DNA of 64,000 nucleotides, taken from Streptomyces sp. NRRL B-1140. Lineage in GTDB: Bacteria; Actinomycetota; Actinomycetes; Streptomycetales; Streptomycetaceae. The notes under the pieces are model-generated. The model did no database searches, had not been told where the DNA came from, and saw nothing but the letters and a program-made list of their open reading frames with translations. The stretch's first letter is position 1; each line of letters begins with the position of its first letter. The stretch covers positions 248,001 through 312,000 of the forward strand of contig NZ_LGEA01000001.1 of the NCBI RefSeq assembly GCF_001280065.1, written 5' to 3'. The translations under genes were made by a program, and so were the position numbers. This document shows positions 34,803-42,340 of the stretch, piece by piece.

Positions 34803-35726
34803 CTACTTCAACGCCCCCGCAGTAAGCCCCTGCACCACCTGCCGCTGGAAGACGATGTACGCGGCGAGCACCGGCAGCATCGCCATCACCAGGCCCGCGA
34901 AGAGGCCCGACCAGTCGCCCTTGTAGCCCTGGCTGACCGCCAGCTGGACCAGGCCCTGAGTGAGGACCCGCTTGTCGGGGTCGGTGTTGAGGACCGTGGG
35001 GAGCATGTACTGGTTCCACTGGCCCAGGAAGTTGAAGATGCCGACACTGATCAGGCCCGGCTTGGCCATGGGCAGCATGATCTGGAAGAACGTGCGGCTG
35101 TGGGAAGCGCCGTCCACGAAGGCCGCTTCGGCGATGGACGTCGGCAGGGTGCGGAAGAACGCCGTGAGGAAGAACACCGTGAACGGCAACGAGTAGGCGA
35201 TGTAGACCAGGATCAGGCCGTGGATGGTGTTCAGCAGGCCCATGTTGTTCACGACGTAGAACAGCGGGACCAGCGCGAGCATGATCGGGAAGCTCATGCC
35301 GCCGATGAACAGGAAGTAGATGAAGCGGTTGCCCGGGAAGTCGAACCGGGCCAGGACGTAGGCCGCCATGGAGCCGAGGACCAGCGTGCCGATGAGTGAA
35401 CCGCCCACCACGAGGACCGTGTTGAGGAAGTAGTCGCTCATGTTGGCCTGGGTCCACGCCCGTGACCAGTTGTCGAAGTGCAGGGAGTCCGGGAGCGACC
35501 AGGGGGAGCTGAAGATGGAGCGGTCGTCCTTGAAGGACGTCATGACCGCCCAGAGCAGCGGCATGACCACCATGACCGCCCAGATGACCAGGACGCCGTG
35601 GGAGAAGACGTTGAGGACCGTGCCCTCCTTCTTCTCCTTCGCGGGAGGCGGCGGCGCGAGGTCCGCCTTGGTGATCGGGGCTCCGGACTCGGCCGGGAGC
35701 GGCGCGGGGGTTTCGGTCGTCTTCAT
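34803..35726 (-). CDS. ngcG: N-acetylglucosamine/chitobiose ABC transporter permease
   Basis: A 307-residue CUT1 permease (MalG type) with six helices after a 40-residue Pro/Lys-rich cytoplasmic tail. Its EAA loop reads EAAFVDGASHSRTFFQIM. It pairs with NgcF and receives sugar from NgcE; the ATPase would be the shared MsiK. The assignment to Ngc rests on the binding protein and on the conserved position next to rok7B7, where S. coelicolor has its ngcEFG homologues. It follows ngcF with a 3-bp gap. Confidence 0.85.
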   Translation of the reverse strand: MKTTETPAPLPAESGAPITKADLAPPPPAKEKKEGTVLNVFSHGVLVIWAVMVVMPLLWAVMTSFKDDRSIFSSPWSLPDSLHFDNWSRAWTQANMSDYFLNTVLVVGGSLIGTLVLGSMAAYVLARFDFPGNRFIYFLFIGGMSFPIMLALVPLFYVVNNMGLLNTIHGLILVYIAYSLPFTVFFLTAFFRTLPTSIAEAAFVDGASHSRTFFQIMLPMAKPGLISVGIFNFLGQWNQYMLPTVLNTDPDKRVLTQGLVQLAVSQGYKGDWSGLFAGLVMAMLPVLAAYIVFQRQVVQGLTAGALK

Positions 35727-35729
35727 GGG

Positions 35730-36656
35730 TCAGTACTCCAGCCGCTCGCGACGGCCCAGCCGCATCACCACGGCGGCGAAGGCCAGCGTGACGACGAGCA
35801 GGGCGACACCGATGGTGGTGGCGTAGGCGGCCTGCCCGTCACGGAACGCCTTCTGGTACACGTACAGGACCATGACGGTGGTCGAGTAGTCGGGACCGCC
35901 CGGCCCGGTAGTCATGATCTGCACGACCGCGAACGACTCGGCGCCCAGGGCGAGGATGCCCATGTAGACCCAGCCGGACTGCACCGTGTCCCACAGGAGG
36001 GGCAGGGTGATCCGGAAGAACGTGGTGAAGCGGTTGGCGCCGTCCAGCAGGGCCGCCTCGTACATGTCCGAGGGGATGGAGGCCATCCCGGCGGAGAAGA
36101 GGACCACGAAGAAGCCGACCGTGGACCAGACGAGGACCCCCATCACGGCCCAGAGGGCCAGGTCGGGGTCGCCCAGCCAGAGCGGCTGGAGGTTGTCGAG
36201 GCCGATGCCGCGCAGCAGCGAGTTGATCGCGCCGCTGTCCGGGTTGTACGCGAACGCGAACAGCAGCGCGACGATGGCGATCGAGAGGACCTGCGGGAAG
36301 AAGTAGACGATCTTGTAGAACGAGGAGCCCCGGACACCGGTGACCACCGGGCCGTTCCTTCTCTTTCTGCCGCCCACGTTGATCATGAAGGCGAAGAACA
36401 GCGCGAGGCCGATCGTCACCACCGGCAGCAGGAGGGCGAACAGCAGGCTGTGCTGCAACGACTTCCAGAAGATGTCGTCGTCGAGCATCCGGCTGTAGTT
36501 GTCGAAACCGACCATCTTGAATTCGGGGCTCAGACCGGTCCAGTCCGTGAACGAGTAATAGATGGACTGGATGAACGGCCAGACCACGAAGAGCGCGTAC
36601 AGTCCCAGGGGCAACGCGAGGAAGCCCACGATGAACCGGTACTTGCCGTGCTGCAT
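35730..36656 (-). CDS. ngcF: N-acetylglucosamine/chitobiose ABC transporter permease
   Basis: A 308-residue CUT1 permease (MalF type) with six predicted helices and the EAA loop EAALLDGANRFTTFFRI. The segment RKRRNGPVV in the first cytoplasmic loop is strongly basic. The ATG at 36654-36656 has GGAG 5 nt upstream; a GTG two codons earlier (36662) is possible. It lies 44 bp downstream of ngcE and 3 bp before ngcG, in one operon. Confidence 0.85.
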   Translation of the reverse strand: MQHGKYRFIVGFLALPLGLYALFVVWPFIQSIYYSFTDWTGLSPEFKMVGFDNYSRMLDDDIFWKSLQHSLLFALLLPVVTIGLALFFAFMINVGGRKRRNGPVVTGVRGSSFYKIVYFFPQVLSIAIVALLFAFAYNPDSGAINSLLRGIGLDNLQPLWLGDPDLALWAVMGVLVWSTVGFFVVLFSAGMASIPSDMYEAALLDGANRFTTFFRITLPLLWDTVQSGWVYMGILALGAESFAVVQIMTTGPGGPDYSTTVMVLYVYQKAFRDGQAAYATTIGVALLVVTLAFAAVVMRLGRRERLEY

Positions 36657-36700
36657 CGCCACTCCGGTGCCGTGTGCGGAATATGGGTTTTCCGGTGCCG

Positions 36701-38155
36701 TTACTGGTGCTTGTAGTGCTTGATGGAGTCGTCCTTGGCGGCCTCGTCGGCAAAGCCCTGGATCTTCTTGATGGCCTCGGCCGGGGTCAGGCGGCCGGCC
36801 ATCATCTCGCCCAGGCCGGAAACGCCGATCTTCTCCTTCTGCAGCTGCACGTACCAGTCCTGCATACGGGGATTCACCACGTTCTCGCCGGCCTTGTCCA
36901 GTGCCGCGACGCCGGATTTCAGACCGGGGGTGAGGGCGATGCCGTCGGTGCCGCCGTTGTACGCGGTCAGCGACTTCACCTTGCCGGTGAAGTTCTTCGA
37001 GGAGGCCTCGCTGAGCATGATGCGCAGCTGCTCCATGCCGCCGGGAGCGTTCTTCGCCTTGGCCGGGACGATGAAGGGCTCGCCGCCGGAGGCCCAGATG
37101 GTGCCGAACGGCATCTTGTCGGAGGAGTCGATGCCGGTGGGCGCGGACACGGCCAGGTCGAAGTCCTCCGGGATGACGTTCGCCGACTCGTTCTCCACCC
37201 AGGAGCCGTTCGGGATGAACAGCGCCTTGCCCTCGGCCCAGGCCGTCTGCGACTGGATGTGGTCCAGGCCGGGGGTGCCCTTGAGGACGTAGCCCTTCTT
37301 GTAGAGCTCGTAGTACGCCTCGAAGCAGGCCTTGACGGCCGGGTGCTTCCAGGCGTTCGGCTCCAGGTTGTCGATCGCGTCGAGGACCTCGCGGCCGCCG
37401 ACCTTCCCGATCATCGGGTAGAGCGAGAAGGGGATGTAATACGGGTATTTGCCCGCGTACGTCCAGCCCGCCATGCCCTTCTTCTTGGCCTTCGCGCAGA
37501 CCGCGAGCATCTGGTCCCAGGTCTCGGGGTACTGCTCGTCGAGCGAGTCCAGGGCCTTCTGCGAGTACCAGACGCCGTACACCGTGTAGGCGTAGTAGAG
37601 GATCCAGACCTTCTCGCCGTCGAACTGGCCCATCTCCACGATGCCGGGGCGCAGCGTGTCGCGGACCTTCTTGCCCGGGTCGTCGTAGGAGGGCGCGTCC
37701 AGCAGCGGGGTGAGGTCGGTGAGCTGGTTCTTGCCGACCAGGACGCCCATGTCCATCTGCTCGGCGCCGGAGTTGTCGATGAGGTCCGGCGGGGTGCCCT
37801 GGTTGAAGCGGGGCTGCAGGGTGGACTGGATCTTCTGGGTGGCGGAGAACTTCACCTGGACCTCGGGGAAGTTCTTCTCGTAGATCTTCACGGCGTCCTC
37901 GGCGTATTCCTTGCCGAAACCGCCGTCGAACAGGACGAATTCCATGCCGGCCGTGTCGTTGACGGCGAGCGGGTTCTTCGCGGTCTTCTTGCCGGCCTTG
38001 GCCTTGTCGCCACTGTCGTCGCCGCCGCTGCTCGCACAGGCGGACAGGAAGCTCACGGTGGGGACGGAGATCAGCCCGAGCGCGGCGGACCTCTTGATCA
38101 GATCACGGCGGCCGACACCCTCGGTGCCGTGGTTCTCGGCGGAAGTGGATCCCAT
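36701..38155 (-). CDS. ngcE: N-acetylglucosamine/chitobiose-binding lipoprotein
   Basis: A 484-residue solute-binding lipoprotein. The signal peptide contains the twin-arginine-like GRRDLIKRSAAL and ends in the lipobox LSAC, so export through the Tat system is likely, as is known for other Streptomyces binding lipoproteins. The binding domain begins at about residue 70 and is rich in aromatic residues around WILYYAYTVYGVWYS. It resembles NgcE of Streptomyces, which binds N-acetylglucosamine and N,N'-diacetylchitobiose. The promoter carries a DasR-type site over the -10 box, which fits an amino sugar uptake system. Confidence 0.87.
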   Translation of the reverse strand: MGSTSAENHGTEGVGRRDLIKRSAALGLISVPTVSFLSACASSGGDDSGDKAKAGKKTAKNPLAVNDTAGMEFVLFDGGFGKEYAEDAVKIYEKNFPEVQVKFSATQKIQSTLQPRFNQGTPPDLIDNSGAEQMDMGVLVGKNQLTDLTPLLDAPSYDDPGKKVRDTLRPGIVEMGQFDGEKVWILYYAYTVYGVWYSQKALDSLDEQYPETWDQMLAVCAKAKKKGMAGWTYAGKYPYYIPFSLYPMIGKVGGREVLDAIDNLEPNAWKHPAVKACFEAYYELYKKGYVLKGTPGLDHIQSQTAWAEGKALFIPNGSWVENESANVIPEDFDLAVSAPTGIDSSDKMPFGTIWASGGEPFIVPAKAKNAPGGMEQLRIMLSEASSKNFTGKVKSLTAYNGGTDGIALTPGLKSGVAALDKAGENVVNPRMQDWYVQLQKEKIGVSGLGEMMAGRLTPAEAIKKIQGFADEAAKDDSIKHYKHQ

Positions 38156-38279
38156 GCTCAAGTCCTCGCCTTCTCCAGGACTCAGGCGGTGAACCGGATC
38201 CTCCCGGCACCGCGATCGGGTCACGCTGGGTCGTGCAGGAACGTGCGGGTGGTGATGTGCAGATCGGGTGAAGCGTGCG

Positions 38280-38295
38280 ACAGGTATAGTCCACT
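38280..38295. promoter_or_regulatory. DasR-responsive element (dre) candidate at ngcE
   Basis: ACAGGTATAGTCCACT matches the DasR consensus ACTGGTCTAGACCACT at 13 of 16 positions. It overlaps the putative ngcE -10 box, the position expected for repression. DasR is the GntR-family regulator of N-acetylglucosamine and chitin metabolism in Streptomyces. Confidence 0.65.
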
Positions 38296-38312
38296 TCCCG
38301 CCAGCGGATCAA
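38283..38312 (-). promoter_or_regulatory. Putative ngcE promoter
   Basis: Read on the minus strand: -35 TTGATC (38307-38312), 18-nt spacer, -10 TATACC (38283-38288). It would give an untranslated leader of about 120 nt. Confidence 0.5.
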
Positions 38313-38485
38313 CATCGAACACAGAGTTGGCCGCGGGTCTTATCCGAGTTGAGACCTCGCGGAAGTATGGACGGCCTGTGGGTGCTCCGCCGGAAAAATC
38401 CCGGCCACGGCGCCCGAATGCCACAGGCAACACCCTTGACACTCCCTGCCACTTGGGCGGCTACTGGTCCTTGCGCAACGAAGGT

Positions 38486-38497
38486 GACAACGTTGTC
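38486..38497. promoter_or_regulatory. Perfect 12-bp palindrome before the GH92 gene
   Basis: GACAACGTTGTC with a central CG, 22 bp before the TTG start and just after the inferred transcription start, is a typical LacI-family operator shape and position. Confidence 0.5.
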
Positions 38498-38519
38498 CAC
38501 TGCGCAGGGAGGGTACCCG

Positions 38520-41500
38520 TTGACGCAACGGAAAGCTCGGCACAGATGGGGTTCGGCGGTCGTGTCGGCGACCGCCTTCGCTTTGGCCCTTGCCTCACAG
38601 GGCGTTGCAGTCGCACTGCCACAGGACCCGGGCGAGCCCGATCGGGGGTTCACCTCCTCCTTCGAGGCGGACGACCCGGTTCCGGACTGGTTGAACACCG
38701 TCGACACCGCCCCCGACGGCGGCAAGCGGGCCTCGGGCGTCGACGGCGGCTACAGCAGCGGCATACCGGGCAACGTGACCGACCGCGTCACGGACGTCCG
38801 GGCCAGTGCGGAGAACACGGGCGGCGGCGAGGTGAAGGAGAACCTCGCCGACGGCGAACCGAGCACCAAGTGGCTCACCTTCGAGGCCTCCGGCTGGGTC
38901 GAGTTCGACCTGGACAAGCCGGCCACATTGGCACGTTATGCGCTGACGTCGGCCAACGACCACGCCGAGCGTGACCCGAAGGACTGGGCCCTGAAGGGCT
39001 CCGCCGACGGCAAGGAGTGGAAGACCCTGGACACCCGCTCCGGCGAGACCTTCCCCGAGCGGTTCCGGACGCAGACGTACGACCTCGTCGAACCCGGTGA
39101 GTACCGGCACTTCCGGCTGGACGTCACCGGCAACAACGGGGGTGACATCCTCCAGCTCGCCGACCTCCAGCTGTCCACGGGCGGCACCGGCGGGCCCGTC
39201 CCGCAGGACATGCTCTCCCTGGTCGACCGCGGGCCCAGCGGCTCCCCCACCGCCAAGGCGGGCGCCGGGTTCACCGGGAAGCGGGCCCTGCGGTACGCCG
39301 GCCGGCACACCGCCGCGGGGCGGGCGTACTCGTACAACAAGATCTTCGACGTGAACGTGGCCGTCGGCCGGAACACGCGGCTGGCCTACCGCGTCTTCCC
39401 GTCGATGGCGGACGGCGACCTCGACTACGACGCCACCCACGTCTCCGTCGACCTCGCCTTCACCGACGGCACCCATCTGAGCGACCTGCGCGCCACCGAC
39501 CAGCACGGCTTCCCGCTGACCCCGCGGGGGCAGGGCGCGGCCAAGATCCTCTACGTCAACCAGTGGAACCACGTGGCCTCGCGGATCGGGTCGGTCGCGG
39601 CCGGGAAGACCGTGGACCGGATCCTCGTGGCGTACGACTCCCCCAAGGGACCGGCGCGGTTCCGGGGCTGGCTGGACGACATCGCAATCGAGTCCGTCGC
39701 GCCCGAGCGGCCGAAGGCGCACCTGTCCGACTACGCGGTGACGACCCGGGGCACCCACTCCAGCGGCGGCTTCTCACGGGGCAACAACTTCCCGGCGACG
39801 GCGGTGCCGCACGGCTTCAACTTCTGGACGCCGGTGACCAACGCGGGTTCGCTCAGCTGGCTGTACGACTACGCGCGGGCGAACAACGCGGACAACCTGC
39901 CGACCATCCAGGCGTTCAGCGCCAGCCACGAACCGAGCCCCTGGATGGGTGACCGGCAGACCTTCCAGGTCATGCCGTCCGCGGCCGCCGGGACCCCGGA
40001 GTACGGGCGGGAGGCCAGGGAGCTGGCCTTCCGGCACGAGAACGAGACGGCGCGCCCGTACTACTACGGGGTGCGGTTCGAGAACGGCCTGAAGGCCGAG
40101 ATGGCGCCGGCCGACCACGCGGCGGTGCTGCGCTTCACCTACCCCGGCGACGACGCGAACGTCCTCTTCGACAACGTGACGGACCAGGCGGGCCTGACGC
40201 TCGACGAGGAGAACGGGATCGTCACCGGCTACTCGGACGTGAAGTCCGGTCTGTCGACGGGCGCGACGCGGCTGTTCGTCCACGGCGAGTTCGACCAGCC
40301 GGTGACCGAAGGCGCCTCCAGCGGCGTCAAGGGCCACCTGCGCTTCAAGGCCGAGAACCGGACCGTCACCCTGCGCCTGGCGACCTCGCTCATCAGCCTC
40401 GACCAGGCCGAGGACAACCTCCGCCAGGAGATCCCCCGGGGCCGGTCCTTCGAAGCGGTGAAGAAGAGCGCCCAGCGGCAGTGGGACCGGCTGCTCGGCA
40501 GGGTCGAGGTCGAGGGCGCGACCCCCGACCAGCTGACGACGCTGTACTCCAGCCTGTACCGGCTCTACCTGTACCCGAACTCCGGTTTCGAGAAGGTCGG
40601 CGGGAAGCACCAGTACGCCTCGCCCTTCTCCCCCATGCCGAACCCGGACACCCCGACGCACACCGGCGCGAAGATCGTCGAGGGCGAGGTGTACGTCAAC
40701 AACGGGTTCTGGGACACCTACCGGACGACCTGGCCCGCCTACTCGCTGCTGACCCCGTCCCGGGCGGGCGAGCTGGTCGACGGGTTCGTGCAGCAGTACA
40801 AGGACGGCGGCTGGACGTCGCGCTGGTCCTCCCCCGGCTACGCGGACCTTATGACGGGCACGTCCTCGGACGTGGCGTTCGCGGACGCTTACGTCAAGGG
40901 CGTCGGCTTCGACGCGAAGGCGGCCTACGAGGCGGCGGTGAAGAACGCCACGGTCGTACCGCCGAACCCGGGCGTCGGCCGCAAGGGCATGGCCACCTCC
41001 CCCTTCCTCGGCTACACGAGCACCGAGACCCACGAGGGCCTGTCCTGGGCGCTGGAGGGCTACCTCAACGACTACGGCATCTCCCGCATGGGCCGAAAGC
41101 TCTACGAGGAGACCGGCGAACGGCGCTACAAGGAGGAGTCGGAGTACTTCCTGAACCGCGCCCGGGACTACGTGAACCTCTTCGACGAGAAGGCAGGGTT
41201 CTTCCAGGGCCGCGACGCCAAGGGCGGCTGGCGGGTGGAGTCGTCGACGTACGACCCGCGGGTGTGGGGGTACGACTACACCGAGACAAACGGGTACGGG
41301 TATGCATTCACCGCGCCGCAGGACAGCCGGGGCCTGGCGAACCTGTACGGCGGCCGGAAGGGTCTCGCGGACAAGCTCGACGACTACTTCTCCACCCCGG
41401 AGACGGCCTCCCCCGAGTTCGTCGGCTCCTACGGCGGTGTCATCCACGAGATGACCGAGGCGCGGGACGTCCGGATGGGCATGTACGGGCACTCCAACCA

Positions 41501-42320
41501 GGTCGCCCACCACGCGATCTACATGTACGACGCGGCCGGGCAGCCCTGGAAGGCGCAGGAGAAGGTCCGCGAGGTGCTGTCGCGGCTGTACACGGGCAGC
41601 GAGATCGGGCAGGGCTACCACGGCGACGAGGACAACGGCGAGCAGTCGGCCTGGTTCCTGTTCTCGGCGCTCGGCTTCTACCCGCTGGTGCTGGGCAGCG
41701 GCGAGTACGCGATCGGCTCACCCCTGTTCACCGAGGCGACCGTGCATCTGGAGAACGGGCGCGAGCTGGTGGTGAAGGCGCCCCGCAACAGCGCGAAGAA
41801 CGTCTATGTGCAGGGGCTGAAGGTCAACGGCCGGAGCTGGACGAAGACGTCGCTGCCGCACTCGCTGGTGGCCCGGGGCGGTGTCCTGGAGTTCGACATG
41901 GGCCCGCGGCCGTCGTCCTGGGGCACGGGCGAGCACGCGGCGCCCGTGTCGATCACCCGGGACGACGAGGTGCCGGCGCCGCGCGGGGACGTGCTGAAGG
42001 GTGACGGCGCCCTGTTCGACGACACGTCGGCGACGGACGCGAGGGTGACCTCCGTGGACCTGCCGGTCTCCGAGGGCGCCGAGGCGGTGCAGTACACGCT
42101 GACGTCGTCGGCGGACCGGGCGAAGGCACCGGCCGGGTGGACGCTCCAGGGCTCCTCCGACGGGACGGCCTGGCGGACGCTGGACCGGCGCTCCGGTGAG
42201 TCCTTCGCGTGGGACAGACAGACCCGCGCGTTCTCCGTGAGGTCGCCGGGTACGTACCAGAGGTACCGCCTGGTCCTCGACGGTGAGGCCACTCTGGCGG
42301 AGGTCGAACTGCTCTCCTGA
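38520..42320 (+). CDS. Secreted GH92 alpha-mannosidase with discoidin-like (F5/8 type C) modules
   Basis: A 1266-residue exo-acting alpha-mannosidase (family 92, mainly alpha-1,2), which trims mannose from high-mannose N-glycans or fungal mannan. The TTG start has GGGAGGG 6 nt upstream and opens a signal peptide (residues 1-33, ending near GVAVALPQ). Discoidin-like domain about 80-225, GH92 N-terminal sandwich from about 400, then the (alpha/alpha)6 catalytic domain with the conserved GYHGDEDNGEQSAW block near residue 1038, and a second discoidin-like module at about 1150-1266. These calcium-assisted inverting enzymes use acidic residues in that block. It acts outside the cell; free mannose or the trimmed glycan could enter through neighbouring transporters. 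The aguA gene follows after 20 bp. Confidence 0.88.
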   Translation: MTQRKARHRWGSAVVSATAFALALASQGVAVALPQDPGEPDRGFTSSFEADDPVPDWLNTVDTAPDGGKRASGVDGGYSSGIPGNVTDRVTDVRASAENTGGGEVKENLADGEPSTKWLTFEASGWVEFDLDKPATLARYALTSANDHAERDPKDWALKGSADGKEWKTLDTRSGETFPERFRTQTYDLVEPGEYRHFRLDVTGNNGGDILQLADLQLSTGGTGGPVPQDMLSLVDRGPSGSPTAKAGAGFTGKRALRYAGRHTAAGRAYSYNKIFDVNVAVGRNTRLAYRVFPSMADGDLDYDATHVSVDLAFTDGTHLSDLRATDQHGFPLTPRGQGAAKILYVNQWNHVASRIGSVAAGKTVDRILVAYDSPKGPARFRGWLDDIAIESVAPERPKAHLSDYAVTTRGTHSSGGFSRGNNFPATAVPHGFNFWTPVTNAGSLSWLYDYARANNADNLPTIQAFSASHEPSPWMGDRQTFQVMPSAAAGTPEYGREARELAFRHENETARPYYYGVRFENGLKAEMAPADHAAVLRFTYPGDDANVLFDNVTDQAGLTLDEENGIVTGYSDVKSGLSTGATRLFVHGEFDQPVTEGASSGVKGHLRFKAENRTVTLRLATSLISLDQAEDNLRQEIPRGRSFEAVKKSAQRQWDRLLGRVEVEGATPDQLTTLYSSLYRLYLYPNSGFEKVGGKHQYASPFSPMPNPDTPTHTGAKIVEGEVYVNNGFWDTYRTTWPAYSLLTPSRAGELVDGFVQQYKDGGWTSRWSSPGYADLMTGTSSDVAFADAYVKGVGFDAKAAYEAAVKNATVVPPNPGVGRKGMATSPFLGYTSTETHEGLSWALEGYLNDYGISRMGRKLYEETGERRYKEESEYFLNRARDYVNLFDEKAGFFQGRDAKGGWRVESSTYDPRVWGYDYTETNGYGYAFTAPQDSRGLANLYGGRKGLADKLDDYFSTPETASPEFVGSYGGVIHEMTEARDVRMGMYGHSNQVAHHAIYMYDAAGQPWKAQEKVREVLSRLYTGSEIGQGYHGDEDNGEQSAWFLFSALGFYPLVLGSGEYAIGSPLFTEATVHLENGRELVVKAPRNSAKNVYVQGLKVNGRSWTKTSLPHSLVARGGVLEFDMGPRPSSWGTGEHAAPVSITRDDEVPAPRGDVLKGDGALFDDTSATDARVTSVDLPVSEGAEAVQYTLTSSADRAKAPAGWTLQGSSDGTAWRTLDRRSGESFAWDRQTRAFSVRSPGTYQRYRLVLDGEATLAEVELLS

Positions 42321-42340
42321 GCAGCAGAGTTGGGGGTCCG

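Larger units (their letters stand above)
38156..38519. other. Divergent regulatory region, ngcE to GH92 (364 bp)
   Basis: It contains the ngcE promoter and dre (38280-38312), a TTGACA at 38436-38441 which with GCTACT 18 nt later could be the GH92 promoter, the GACAACGTTGTC palindrome (38486-38497), and the GH92 ribosome-binding site GGGAGGG just before the TTG start. Confidence 0.6.

Noticed and set aside
34498..34926. Open frames across the ngcG-rok7B7 gap
   Set aside because: They cross the structured element and have cysteine/arginine-rich sequence without domain or start signal.
42321..42340. Terminator between GH92 and aguA
   Set aside because: The gap is only 20 bp and has no stem-loop of useful length.
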